Assembly: GCA_026874595.1 (NCBI GenBank)
Contig: CM049321.1
Coordinates: forward strand, 17,764,979-17,828,978
Source: Sipunculus nudus
Lineage: Eukaryota; Annelida; Sipuncula; Golfingiida; Sipunculidae
Length of the DNA: 64,000 nucleotides
Reading direction: 5' to 3'
The position numbers were made by a program, and so were the translations under genes. The notes below the pieces were generated by a model. It saw only the letters and a program-made list of their open reading frames with translations, had not been told where the DNA came from and made no database searches. Below are positions 25,031 through 36,539 of this stretch, in pieces. The stretch's first letter is position 1; every line of letters starts with the position of its first letter.

Positions 25031-26035
25031 TTCATTTGACATTTTATCGGACGGATTCATGTTTCTGTTTACGTTGGCCTAAATTTTTATTGTGATATAT
25101 CCTAGCCTGCCTATTGTTTTTTTTTTTTTCAAATATTCATCGTTATTTGATTTTATTTGTTTTCAATATCCCCGAGGGCCCTATGCGGGTTTTATATTCT
25201 TTTGATTGACTCGAAGATAGAATGTTCCAGTAATAGCTGGTTTGGTTACCCTGACTTTCAATGTGTTTAATTTTCCTTCATTGGAACAAGCTGATAATAC
25301 GCCAGCGTGTATAAGCCGTTCAACCGAACTTGTTGATAAATGTTATATAGATAATAATTTGCCTGGGTTGGTGTTACAAGATGCAAACATTTTAAAAAAA
25401 GAAAAAATGGCCGGAGACTCCACCAGGATGATTCTTATAAAATATTGCTGATTAGGTCAACAGAACTGTAACAGTTAACAATCAAGTAAATTAAAATTAT
25501 ATAATGGTGGTGAATCCGATTACCTGAAACATATTGTGGATTATTCCCTGGACAATATTGGAACCCTACACAATTTTTTTTATAAATTATATTGCCTAAA
25601 ATACTCATAAACAAATCAGGTAATCACATGGCGGAGATACATTGACTGAATATTTTAAAATATATAATGCCAGGTTTGAACTGCTCTGTTTCGTTCAAAT
25701 TGTATACATGCATCAAGTGTTGTTAAGTAACCGTTTTTTTTATTAGCTACTCTCTTCGCACAGCTGAGTATTTTCAGCTCTCATCACATGTTCTTTGAGT
25801 AATTTTCTGTTTATATATTACGTGATGGGTAGGCCTGGTAGGCCACATGTTGAAATTAGTAAAGGAATGGTTTAAATTACAGCAAATTATTTGTAATAGA
25901 CTGCTGGTTAAGGACATTATTGGAAATTTGCAATGAACCTGGGCGCCATCTGTTTGCGACATATTCTACGATCATAGTGAAAACTGTAAATATTTGAGAA
26001 ATCATCAGGCTGTTCATTACTTCAGCAGTTGTATT

Positions 26036-26056
26036 ATATATATTATATATATATAA
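26036..26056. repeat. Short TA run
   Basis: An interrupted TA run. The matching place in unit B (41408-41457) has expanded to about 50 bases. Confidence 0.8.
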
Positions 26057-26239
26057 CTAGTCGACTTAAAGCTGTCAGTCACTAATATACAAATTAATCT
26101 CGTATCATAAAGAACAAATGACATTCCTATGCAAACGATCGGGCAACCAGCTCTGTGATCAATATAAATGAAGAAAACATTGACTCAAAAGCGCATATGT
26201 TGGGGAAAGAAGCATTTTTCAAATGTGTCGGTGGCATTT

Positions 26240-26985
26240 TTCTTAAAAAAAGTTGAGATGTCATCAAGATTTTTGGCTTTCCGGATATGATATTGATCTT
26301 ACTGGTTCTAAAAATCGCACTTTAAGCCAGGACCACACACGAACGCCCGGACAACTGAATTCTGAATTACAATCTGTCAACGGAGGTAAGTCAGGAGAAA
26401 GTCGTTCAGTTGTTTGGCATGTCTTGCTTAGACAGTCCACGTCTAGCAGCCATACAGCAGGGGAGTGATGACTACTGCCTTGTAGGCCTGGATCTTGGTT
26501 TCAAGATTGAGGCCCCTACGTTCCAAGACGTTTGGGTGGAGTATATCAAACCACCGCTTGATTTTGCTACTCTGCTGTTTACCTCATTATTTATGTTTAC
26601 TGTCTTTGACAATGTGCTTCCAGATTTGTAAAATTTACCACCACATTCTGAATGGATCCATGCATCATATTGGTGGTGTCATCATATTACTTTCCTGGTG
26701 CTGGTTGTCAATCACTTCGCTCTACTTTATGTTGATGGTAGGTCCGGAATTGTCGCATGGAATACGGGTCCATGTTGTCTGCATTTCTTATTCCGAAGAT
26801 GCATTCATTGAACAATCGTCAGCTAAGAACAGGTCATTGATGAGGGTTGTCCTGACTTTCGTGACGACATTCATTCCTCTGCGGTTGAGGAGCTTCCCAT
26901 CTGAGTTGTTTGTGGTGGAGAAAGAAAAATACATCAACAGGGATAAGACTGACTGAATATAGTCAGAGAGCAGAATCAATCATAA
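26240..26985 (-). mobile_element. RTE-type LINE fragment, unit A
   Basis: On the minus strand, NNSDGKLLNRRGMNVVTKVR is followed by NDLFLADDCSMNASSE, a reverse transcriptase block with the catalytic ADD. Further on, YKAVVITPLLYGC (near 26440-26480) and RHAKQLNDF mark the C-terminal part seen in RTE-like LINE proteins. Stops and frame changes make it inactive. The plus-strand ORFs over this stretch are shadows. The fragment was present before the unit duplicated. Confidence 0.78.
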
Positions 26986-27630
26986 CATATCACCCATAAA
27001 GTAGTCCAATGCATTGGTGTTTCTTATAACCTTTGTCGTATATAATACACTTTCACAATAAAATATAAAAAATATATCCTTGACATATCAGAAATAAAAA
27101 TTTAAGCTACCCTGTGTAATGAGTTGCCCTTTCACTGTGTATCGAAACTGGACAGGTAATTCTTAATAACTCCCCGCACATTATTGCTTTGGAGGCACAA
27201 CCTGTATTATTATGTTTATTCACAGTTACCTGTCTGCAGCACTGAAGACACCCAAGGCGCAATTAATTAAATTTTTAAGGAATCTGAATCTTTATGCCTT
27301 CATGAAAGGGTTATATCCCAATGTTATATACAGCTATATCATTATAAAAAGGGCTTTTCCTCGGTTTTAGGGGTAGGCTTTTTGCTGGATGTGGCCTGGG
27401 TATGGCTTGTGGACCAGGAATAGTTGTGAAGGCCTACACTGTATTGTAGCAGTTTAGCTGAATGCGTATTCGGTTCTGCTGCTGCATTTCGCCGAAATGT
27501 CGTTTCAAGTGTTAACATTTCATATTACTGCAAATATTCGGCCTATGCATTTGTTAGTTCCAATGCAACATTAAGCATTAATACAACCAGAACCAGACTT
27601 TTATTTGAGAGGAAATCTAGTAAAACAGGG

Positions 27631-28370
27631 AGTTGGTGATGAAGAAATGTGCATTGATATGTTTCTACAAAGAGTCAAGGATATCGGTTAGCAAGAGATG
27701 TTATCTAATAAAAGAAAAATCCAAACTCAGTGTATATAGTGAAGTAAAATCAGGCATTAAACCATAACGATACTTAAATAATATTCCATACATCTATAGA
27801 CAGGTTCTAACAAAATTTCGACTAAGTGACCATGATTTTGAGATTGAAGTAGGCAGAAGAAGTAATAGTCCAGTAAATATGAGACTCTGTAAATTTGGTA
27901 AGAATGATGAAATTGAAGATGAGGCCCACATTCTTTTCAAGTGTTCCAGATATAAAGAATTAAGAAATAAATTTTTATCATTTATACAGAATTTTCCACA
28001 AAATAAATATGGGCTTTTTCAGATTTTGAGAACACAGTATCACAGGATACAATATGATTTAGATGTATATTTATTTCAGGTAAACAGAGTAAGACAGGAA
28101 AACATTTAAGAAAATAATGTTCCTTAAAGTAGTACTTTAATCATTAAATTCACTGAATACTGTAATTTTATGTATAATTGATAATTGTACACATATATAT
28201 TTTCATTCGTGTATATCAGTGCTATTCTTTTCTACGACATATATATCTTTTAACATGATTTAACACATATTGGCAGAAAGCGATGGCAAACTTGTGTATA
28301 TTTATATGTTACTTATGTTATTTGTACTTTGGGCCATGAGGCCTTTCTACATTAAAAGTTATTATTTATA
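27631..28370 (+). mobile_element. 5'-truncated LINE 3' end, inserted in unit A only
   Basis: Inside spacer repeat S, sequence absent from the other copies encodes a LINE C-terminal segment. It reads YRQVLTKFRLSDHDFEIEVG followed by RLCKFGKNDEIEDEAHILFK, a zinc-knuckle-like C..C...H...C region (27790-27960). A 3' untranslated tail ends in TTTGGGCCATGAGGCC and an A/T-rich end near 28370. The 5' truncation and its absence from unit B and from the first spacer copy indicate insertion after the spacer repeats diverged. Confidence 0.7.
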
Positions 28371-28680
28371 GCAGAGCCAAATAGATAAAAATTCTAGAGT
28401 TGATTGGCAAAGGGTTTTTACGTATTTATTGTAGTTATCGGAGCTAAACATGGAGCACTAACATTGGTTAAAAGTCAGTCACGTGGGGAAAAGGCAGATC
28501 TGTACCTGTGAAGGGTATACAAATTATCTCGTAGGATTATTATCAATTTTGACATAATAATATGTGTGATAACTGAGAATATAAGGGTCAACATTGTATA
28601 AACCTTAGCACAGGGTTATTAAAGAAACTAAAATATTAATTATTTATTAGAGCAGTATGATAACACTCAAGAAACAAAAT

Positions 28681-29550
28681 TTATTTAATAGAAATAAACC
28701 GTAATTTTCCTTGTGGCTGGGATGCACCCTCGATTGTCTGTATTAGCCGTCTTGCTGGCAAGTTATCATCAGCAACCCCGATAAAGCATCGATAGTCTAG
28801 CATGCTTTCCTTTTTCGCCATGTTTATCAGAACGGCCCGAGCAAAACCTTGACCTCTGAACTCGGGCAAGGTGAATAAGTGATGCATGAGACCCCAAGGC
28901 ATGGTAACAATCCAGGAAACGCAGTTTCCACAGGAATCTCGAATACATGCATTTGGCAACGCTTTAACATTGTAACGAAACGTTTGGAATGAAGGTTCTT
29001 GCATTTGCCTGTCCCAGCAGTCATAAATCATGCTGGCTTCATCATCTTGAATTGACCCAAATGAGAATCCATCAGGCAGACGAGTGTATGTGTCTAACGT
29101 GTCAGATTCTATACATTTAGTATCAATGATAAATCCACTTACATCTAATCTGGTCGAATCTCTTCCGAAATCAAAGAGATGATCCAGTGAAGGATCAATC
29201 ATTACTACATTTGTTGAACCATTGTAAAATTGATTAAAAGTTTCCGCAGCTGTAGTGTTAAACTGGCGATTATCTCTACAGTATAGCTGAGCTATCCTGA
29301 ATCCCTCATGGTCTGGGTGGGCTTCCTTTTCCGGTAGACCATACAATGCGTATACGCAGCACCAATGTGGCCACCTATCTACACTGACATGTACGTGGTT
29401 TCTGGTCAGCCCTGTCACAACCATACCGATTGATGCTCTGACAGCCGCTAAAGTGGCGTCCACTGACAATCTGTCCATGTCAGTTAGTAGTTGCTTCAAC
29501 TCCTCAGGTCTGTCAAGTTTAAGAGACATTGCCACTTTCTTTTCATCCAC
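28681..29550 (-). CDS. Glycine N-acyltransferase-like protein (GLYAT-like 1)
   Basis: An intact single-exon minus-strand ORF of 289 codons, the usual length for the family, which transfers an acyl group from acyl-CoA to the amino group of glycine or another amino acid. An N-terminal domain (residues 8-150) carries the family block VDRWPHWCCVY (57-67). Next comes GFSFGSI (161-167). A C-terminal GNAT-type domain contains IRDSCGNCVSW (203-213) and the acyl-CoA loop LPEFRGQGFARAVL (228-241), with R-G-x-G intact. The paralogues align to Met8 (MSLKLDRPEELKQLL), and the base three before that ATG is G, so the true start is probably 29529. No signal peptide is seen. The plus-strand ORF inside it is a shadow. 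The substrate cannot be read from sequence. It pairs with the gene at 32122-32985. Confidence 0.85.
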   Translation of the reverse strand: MDEKKVAMSLKLDRPEELKQLLTDMDRLSVDATLAAVRASIGMVVTGLTRNHVHVSVDRWPHWCCVYALYGLPEKEAHPDHEGFRIAQLYCRDNRQFNTTAAETFNQFYNGSTNVVMIDPSLDHLFDFGRDSTRLDVSGFIIDTKCIESDTLDTYTRLPDGFSFGSIQDDEASMIYDCWDRQMQEPSFQTFRYNVKALPNACIRDSCGNCVSWIVTMPWGLMHHLFTLPEFRGQGFARAVLINMAKKESMLDYRCFIGVADDNLPARRLIQTIEGASQPQGKLRFISIK

Positions 29551-29580
29551 TTTCTAATCAGGCCTGGTTTTTACATTTGA

Positions 29581-29587
29581 TGAGTCA
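29581..29587. promoter_or_regulatory. AP-1-like site upstream of GLYAT-like 1
   Basis: TGAGTCA lies about 30-50 bases upstream of the start. It matches the AP-1/bZIP consensus. One 7-mer may be chance. Confidence 0.25.
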
Positions 29588-29639
29588 TGCGCCGGTATTA
29601 AGAAATAGATAAATAGAACGAGGACTATAACCGGGGCAC

Positions 29640-31200
29640 CTTTTAATTGTTGGATATATCAAGTGCCAGCAAACCTAATTGAGCATGTCCTGTTTCCAAA
29701 TAATGACTTTATCAGTGTCTGGTTTTATTCATGTTCACATCTGCTGAGCAGTAATATATGTTTATCTATTTAAGTTTTGGCGTCGTGTTATATCGGGCGG
29801 GTTAGTTCTAGTAGTTAATGTAGGAAATACTGAATTTTCTTTTTTTTTGTCTTCCCCAGGAGGATATGCCTTCATCCTAGTGCGTGTGTGTTTGGGCGTG
29901 CTTTTTGTTATTTTCTCAACAAAACTCCTATATCATGAATGGAATCGATTAATGCTCAGGGTATTTCGGGGGGATGCGCCAATAATCGATTAGATTTTGG
30001 TATGGATCTGGCACACAATAGTAATTCAGGAATATTCACATATGTACAGACACATACAGAAATAACCTGTGAATATGGGCCGAATAAGTGAATGCAAACA
30101 CGGGTTGGGGAACATCCCACAATACGGACTTCAAACATGGCGGAGGCTTTTATTCCTTTGCATGCAGCCTTCTAGTTTAATTATATGTCACTGTGTGCGA
30201 TGCTGCCGATGTTCCTATAAGACTCGTACTGTTGTTTGGAGTTAAAGGACACTAAGTCTTTGCTGAACACATGGTAAATATTTAACAAAAGTTCCAGAGA
30301 TTTATTCTGTTCATTTCAAATAGAACAATAGATTATCCTAATAGAGTTATCTGTTGGGTGTTGGTGATAGAATTTTAATTTGTATTTGTAAGATCTTATA
30401 AGTGTCAGATCAAATGTCTTAGCATCAATCATCACCTGCTTGCCTCTGATAGTTATCCGGGTTCGATACTTTTTTTTTCATATCATGGCCTGTATATCAT
30501 ACATATATGTTTTGACTGCGTTATCCATCATAAAAATTACATAGAAATTACGGATGTGATATCTTCCCTTATAAGGGCAGGTTATGATCTCTACAGAGGA
30601 GTTACGTCTGTTTTTCAATCACGGCACATATATATTGTAAATAGAAGGAACCCCCCCCCCCCCAAGGGGAACAAACTTTAACGTTTGCTGAGCTGGTATG
30701 AATTAAAAACAACACACAAAACAAATTGATTTCTAACTAAACAGCTATATACATAATATTGAATCATGAGTGTTATATTAAATCTTGAGTACATGTTCCT
30801 ATGACTATCTCGTGTATTAATTTCGTGATAATCTCGTGAATTAATCTCCTTAATTCAGTCTCGTATTTTAATGTTTCATCAACATCTTGATGTATACCAG
30901 TTTGTTTATAAAAGGTCACTGTATCTCCACCCCTGTGGAAAAGTGAGCCTTGGTGAAATCCACCTTAAGAATTACAAGCCGTTCTCTTCTCTAGTATTCA
31001 TGGTTAAGCTTATTGCGAAAGAAGTCGCTCATCAACTAACCAATCACGAGTCACAAAAATGTTCTATAAGGATCCTCATCAGTCAGCATAGAGGTAGGGC
31101 TATAGTACTGGAGATGCGTGAAAAATGACATTGATACCATTAGATCATGGATCCTGGGTTTTTCTGCTACTCCACGGCCCTTCACTCTCATTCATAACGG
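29640..31200. other. Duplicated non-coding block
   Basis: Similar to 43240-44620. Both copies carry phrases such as CAAGTGCCAGCAAAC and TCTGCTGAGCAGTAATATAT. It contains a C homopolymer at 30651-30663. About 160 bp near 30920-31080 is missing from unit B. No gene recognised. Confidence 0.6.
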
Positions 31201-32040
31201 TTGACATACGATCTTACTAGAAAGCCTCTCAACCAGCGTCGGATTCAGAGGGACTTAACAACAGTTGTTAAAGAGTTATTTAACATCGCGAGTCGGTCAG
31301 TAGTTGTCAGGAGTACGCATTCGAATGAGACACTTTTCTAAAGATCTAATCAAACTGATCTGGTTTTCTGAAAAAAATCAACACGCTTCATTCTGCAAGT
31401 AAACTCAAAAACATGTATTTATAGAACACGATACATATTTTATTTATATGATATAGACATAAAACACCCACCTAATGTGAGAATACAAGTATTTAATTAT
31501 GTTAATTGCTTAACTAAAAGCAATTATTGGATTTTTGTGGGGTTTTTTTTCAATTACAATGATACAACTATAGCTATAATTCCAAACACTTTCTGAACAA
31601 TATGAAAACACATATTAAACCCTTGTTTTGGTTTTACCGATTATAGATAATGATATATTAACGGTTCTTCATGTAGAAAAAACACAGACTTACTATTAAG
31701 CAACGAACATTTTAAGTGCTTCCACTTATGTATATTTATCTTGGAGAAAATGTCACGCTTCGTCCACCTGTGCATATGTATACGATTAATGAAGCCAATG
31801 TTTACTGCAAACAGAACAGGAGCGTATTTCAACTGACAAAGTAATAACTTTAAACATGTTGAAACGTGTATCAGACAATTTTAAGGTCAACTGCTTTTCC
31901 CATATAGCACTCATCCGATTTCACTTTTTATATTCATATAAAATTTCCAAATATTTTAGACGGTATACAGAAATATATGAATATAGAAATGTAAAACAAA
32001 GTAGTTTTCAGATAACCTCTCGCCTTCAATGAGTACAATT
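31201..32040. other. Intergenic DNA kept only in unit A
   Basis: The stretch 31200-32325 is skipped in unit B, where the sequence jumps directly into the GLYAT coding region. No gene recognised in 31201-32040. Confidence 0.5.
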
Positions 32041-32121
32041 TATGTATCATATATTTATACATATAATTTTTTTCCATGACAAAGTCACTGTCTCCAGCAA
32101 TCCAGGGTTATGTTCTAAACG

Positions 32122-32985
32122 CTATGCTGGGGTGTATAAGACAATCACTGCTTGTCCGTTCAGCTCAGTGATCCCTGGCGTGTTTCTAAAAAGTTTCAAA
32201 GATTTCAAATTATCATTTTTGACAACGGCGACATTTCTTAGCCCATGCATCCCATATTTAATAGAAAGTTCTGTGAGCACTGCTCTGGCGAAGCGTCGAC
32301 CTCGAAAAACAGGTAGGGTGAATAAATGTGACACAAATCCCCAGGCCATCGTGATAGCCCACGCTACACATAAACCGCTAGAGTCGCGGACGCACACGTT
32401 TGGGAGGTGTTTCATGTTATAACGAAATATATCATATGGGGGTTTTCCTTCCACATCCCAATGATCATACACGGTGGCGACATCTGCAGGCCCAATGGTT
32501 CCAAATGTGAATCCAACCGGTAACTGTTTGTATGTGTCAATCATATTTCCCGACAAGGAGTTTATGTCCATGCAGAACCCCCAGCAGGGAGCTAGTATTT
32601 GTTTGTCACCATCCGTTAGAGATTTGTAGAATTCCTTAGCAACAGCAGCGTTCAGGAAAAATCCACCGGTCAATGAATCATGGGTAGCTTGGTTTTCATC
32701 ACGAATGGCAAGAATCAGTCTTTCTACGGATTTCGTGTATGTTATCACAGCTCTGTACACTTCCTGTGTACTATCCTCTGTGGTGAATGGCTGTTCGTAG
32801 ATGACAAATACACAGGACCAGTGTGGCCAGCTGTCAACAGTCACACGTAGGTAATCTATTGTTAGATCAGATAATTTTATACGTACACAGGCCATCAGGG
32901 TTACTGATGAAATATCTATTGGTAAACATTCCAAGTCATTCAGTATTTGTTGCAGTGAATTCGGTTCTTTTATTGTCACAGCCAT
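32122..32985 (-). CDS. Glycine N-acyltransferase-like protein (GLYAT-like 2)
   Basis: An intact single-exon minus-strand ORF of 287 codons that begins MAVTIKEPNSLQQILNDL. Family blocks in order: VTVDSWPHWSCVF (48-60), GFTFGTIGPADVATVYDHW (158-176), FRYNMKHLPNVCVRDSSG (187-204), and LFTLPVFRGRRFARAVL (221-237). The predicted reaction is acyl-CoA plus amino acid to N-acyl amino acid and CoA. The acyl-CoA loop is unusual: RGRRFA replaces the R-G-x-G pattern of its two close paralogues, so binding may be altered or lost even though the frame is open. No signal peptide. A TATA-like box lies about 95 bases upstream. The counterpart in unit B is a pseudogene. Confidence 0.83.
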   Translation of the reverse strand: MAVTIKEPNSLQQILNDLECLPIDISSVTLMACVRIKLSDLTIDYLRVTVDSWPHWSCVFVIYEQPFTTEDSTQEVYRAVITYTKSVERLILAIRDENQATHDSLTGGFFLNAAVAKEFYKSLTDGDKQILAPCWGFCMDINSLSGNMIDTYKQLPVGFTFGTIGPADVATVYDHWDVEGKPPYDIFRYNMKHLPNVCVRDSSGLCVAWAITMAWGFVSHLFTLPVFRGRRFARAVLTELSIKYGMHGLRNVAVVKNDNLKSLKLFRNTPGITELNGQAVIVLYTPA

Positions 32986-33076
32986 TGTCGATCAACTACA
33001 GTAACAGCGCACTCGTCGTCCTGGGGCCAAAAGGATGAATATACTAGATAACTGCACGGGAAAATGACTTTTGGAC

Positions 33077-33082
33077 TTTATA
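33077..33082 (-). promoter_or_regulatory. TATA-like box of GLYAT-like 2
   Basis: TATAAA on the minus strand (within GATTTTATAAAGTCC), 92-97 bases before the ATG, a plausible spacing for a short 5' UTR. At the corresponding place upstream of the unit B pseudogene it has become GTTATACG. Confidence 0.5.
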
Positions 33083-33089
33083 AAATCTG

Positions 33090-34280
33090 CTCACGTATAT
33101 CACAGGCCCAGAGTCCATGCAAACACATTCTGGGAGCAGTCTATGTTAAGCACGAGATGCATACTGCACATTATATCTCATGATCTCCAACTAAAGTAGT
33201 GGTCCTAATAAATCACGAATACACAGATCACGCCGCTAAAACACATTGGTTACTAAGTTTGGAAGGCCCCATTGAGGTCAATGGGTGGCCCATTTAATGT
33301 ATTTTTTTATTATTGTGCGCAAAGTTCGTCTATTGATTTGTTCCCGAGATCTGTCAGAATAAAAAGCACAGGATGTTTGACTTATTTATGGGTCCGTTAT
33401 GCACAACAATAACGAAAATATATCACAATTTTATGCGTGCGAGCATCCTAAGTGACCCAATGTGGCTTAGCTGTCCACTGAGGCAGGGCTGCTGGCTAAG
33501 CCCATCGTATCATATTACAGTTTACATGCTGATATGTGTAGCATACCTGTTGCATTATCGGGCAGTTGAAAATGTGAAGTTCACTCAAACAATTAAAAGA
33601 AAAATGAAATTGCATGACTATTACCCTGTTACTTGTAAAATGATAGTATATAGACAGATAGAAATTTAACTAGAATATTACACCGAGTAGACAAAGTGAA
33701 AGACTACTATTTAGATATTATACTAAGTACCTAAAATATAACTAAGAAAACTAATGATGCCTTACTGTCTTGGCCATGTGATTTTAGGCAGACCCGCCGA
33801 CAAACTGATGTAAGCAACATACATGGTGTGGAAACACAAAACTAAATAAATCGCTACAAATAACATAAAATGGATCAAACATGCAGCATGACTCATTATG
33901 TTACAATACAAAACAGTGAACATCAACATGCGGAAGTAATTTACAAGTATAACAAAATGAGTTTTGTGATAGCATTTCCATCAGTCTGTTGTGAGGGCAT
34001 ACAAAGCCGTAGTACAACGAATGTATAACATATATAAAATATTTCATTGTATGAATATAACAATCATGTATATACATGCACAATCCGAATCTTATATGGT
34101 AAGCATATATGCTTGAAACTTTAACATAAATTCTTCGCCAAATAAATAATAATAACTATTCATGAAGTAGATCTACATTATAGTAGCATGTTTAAGCATG
34201 ACATGCATAATAAAGTAACTGTAGCTATTAATTGCTGTCACTGCGCTTATCTGTAGGAATCCTTTTATGCATTTATTAAC
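33090..34280. other. Duplicated non-coding block
   Basis: Matches 45050-46790 apart from indels; the phrase GAGCATCCTAAGTGACCC is shared. Unit B has extra sequence near 45410-45575 and 46040-46435. No gene recognised. Confidence 0.6.
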
Positions 34281-34499
34281 ATATTCCTGACATTTAGGAG
34301 ACAAACGTGAAAATATTTGTTCTACTCTTATATGCATTACTGAATGTTGGCCATTTGACTGAATATTTCCAAAACACATTAGAATGTTTGTATCTTTTCT
34401 TGCAATCTTTTCCGCTTGATAATATATGTCTGAATCAGTGTCATCACTGTCCTGCTCGTCATTATCATGGCGCCGAGGTGTCTGTGATTAGTCGTCTGC

Positions 34500-35650
34500 T
34501 TGACGGTGTATGACTGAGATTTCACCTAAAATTGTATTTTGGGTTTTATTTAATGTTGAATTTGACCTGAGATCTTTCTGTTGACCCAATATCTGACTCA
34601 GTATCTGGTGTCATGTTAATACCTGTCATCTTACTGGAGCCCGTTTTAAACGGTTAATGTAAATTCTGTTGCGCATAGGTTTTCCATCTGCCTTACGGCA
34701 CACACGTACATGTATATGTGTTATAATTTTTCAACTATGAAGTACGCCCAGCCCATGTTTTTTTTTTTTTTTTGCTGGAACCTGGTTTTATTTTTGGAGT
34801 ATAAACATACACTGTGTCCCCGACAGATAAGTTTGGCCCAGGGACCAGTGCTGCAGATATTTTCTGCATGGCTTCCTTTCTCTCTTCAAGATTTGTCGAA
34901 GACAATTGTTGTGCTTGTTCAGATAACATCTTGCTAATATAATCTTCAGCACTATGATTCAATGTAGTGGAAATTTTTCAACATTTCTCCGGAGAAATGA
35001 TTTCTGGTAATACCCATGGTTAAGGAAGAACAGTGTGAACTCAGTGGAATCTAAACATTGGCTGTTATTATTAGTCGCTTGGGCAAATGGGATAAAGTTA
35101 TCCCACTGGTCTTGTTCGTCAACTTTAATGTATTTGGTAAATGTCTGAACTATGCATTGCATCATGCGTTCAAATTGACCACTGCATTGTGGATGCCAAT
35201 GAGTCTGCTTCATACCTTATTGTATGCACACTTATTTCATGAGCTGAGTAAAAAAATAGTTCCTGGGTCAGAATGTAAATATGAAGCGGTATTGTTCCTT
35301 AAAACGACCCGTCCTATGAATGTCTTGGCGCAGGTAGAGACCTTCATGTCAGACATTGGAAAAGCTCAATAAATTTGGTTAAATATTGAACAAATATTAT
35401 ATATTTGCTGTTGGTTTCATGAATATCTGTATCACGCCTGCCTTAACTGTGTGTACAGGTTGCTTCCTTTTGGAACAATGTTCACAAGAGTAAACCAAGT
35501 AAGCAATGTCTGAGGCTTTGCGGGGCCAGAAATAATGTAATCTTGTTTTATCAGTGTTCGCAAGATACCATCATTCGGCAAAACTCCAGTCTGTAAATAT
35601 TGTGTGATTTCGGCATAGGCATGATCGCAAGCTTGTTTATCTCGCATCGT
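34500..35650 (-). mobile_element. Ty3/gypsy-type pol fragment, unit A
   Basis: The minus-strand relic of the 3' part of a retroelement pol gene. 35432-35647 corresponds to the segment between RNase H and integrase. 34959-35213 shows the integrase core end, with HPQCSGQFERMM and a later DSTEFTLFFLNHG. 34735-34962 shows the tail with NLSVGDTVYVYTPKIKPGSS. The far end near 34650 has an INRLKRAP motif. Frames are broken between the parts. Reverse transcriptase, protease, gag and LTRs are not recognised. The T16 run at 34759-34774 lies inside the tail. Confidence 0.75.
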
Positions 35651-36539
35651 CTATGTCGAAATGTGACACACCTTGTCCTCAGCCACGCGGTCAGCAGCCG
35701 TGCGCCATTCAACTGACACTTCACAGGGTATCACCCGCTGTGTGTGCTAGGAGATACGCGTGTTAGACTTAACACCATGATCATTACTTGGATGTGTTAT
35801 GTGCAACGTCCGTTTCATCAGATACGTCTATAAAAGAAAGGACATTTTCATGTTCCTTATCAATTTGGTCATTGGATATGTAAGCCTGCTTTTGCCATTG
35901 GAGCAGTTCAGCTGAATGCGTTCTAGGTTCTGCCACTGTATTTCGCAGAAATGTAGTTTCAAGTGTTCAAATTTAATATTACTGCAAATATTTGCCTATA
36001 CATTTGTAAGTTCCAATACAACAATAAGCCCTAATACAACCAGATGACGTCTTTTATATGATAGAAAATCGATTAAACGAATCACTGTCTTTATATGAAA
36101 GAATTATTATTAATATCAGAGACAAATAAATAGAAATGCAAGAGTTGATCGATAAAGGTTTTTTATCTATGTTTTGCAGTTATCGGAGCTGGACATGGGG
36201 CACTTACATAGGTTTAAAATCAGTCACGTCGTGGGAGGACAGATCTGTACCTATGGTTAGGTGTATTTGATGCATCGGAAATTATCTCATACCATTATCA
36301 TCATTTTTGACATACTAATGTGTATATTTTATATTGCTTTTCAGTCTCCTCAGAAATTAATTGAAAATAAAAGCGCAAATAATGTTCAACCTGAGCACAG
36401 AACCAAAAATATAAATATTGCCTCCTCCAGATAGCAAGATATATTATGTTAAACATTTGGTTAAAGTTCGAAATAGATTTTGATAAAAATACGTAAAGCA
36501 GTATGATTACACTCAATAAACAATCCTTTACACAGGATG

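Larger units (their letters stand above)
21960..35870. repeat. Tandem segmental duplication, unit A
   Basis: This stretch matches 35880-47990 block by block in the same order and orientation. Paired blocks include 22808-23790 with 36540-37530, 24327-24516 with 38048-38243, 24836-25210 with 40461-40840, 26240-26980 with 41640-42480, 27280-27450 with 42780-42950, 29640-30480 with 43240-44110, 32325-33380 with 44620-45400, and 34500-35450 with 47010-47970. Offsets vary between about 12.3 and 15.5 kb because of later insertions and deletions. Boundaries are approximate and set by where I could still see similarity. Confidence 0.82.

Noticed and set aside
26253-26956. Three overlapping plus-strand ORFs, one of 153 codons
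   Set aside because: They are antisense to an RTE-type reverse transcriptase fragment whose motifs are on the minus strand.
30455-30480. B-box-like GGGTTCGATAC followed by a T run, considered as a tRNA or SINE
   Set aside because: No matching A box at the right distance and no cloverleaf.
32042-32422. 126-codon plus-strand ORF
   Set aside because: Antisense to the intact GLYAT-like 2 coding region.
34710-35372. Plus-strand ORFs of 75 and 104 codons
   Set aside because: Antisense to the gypsy-type integrase relic.
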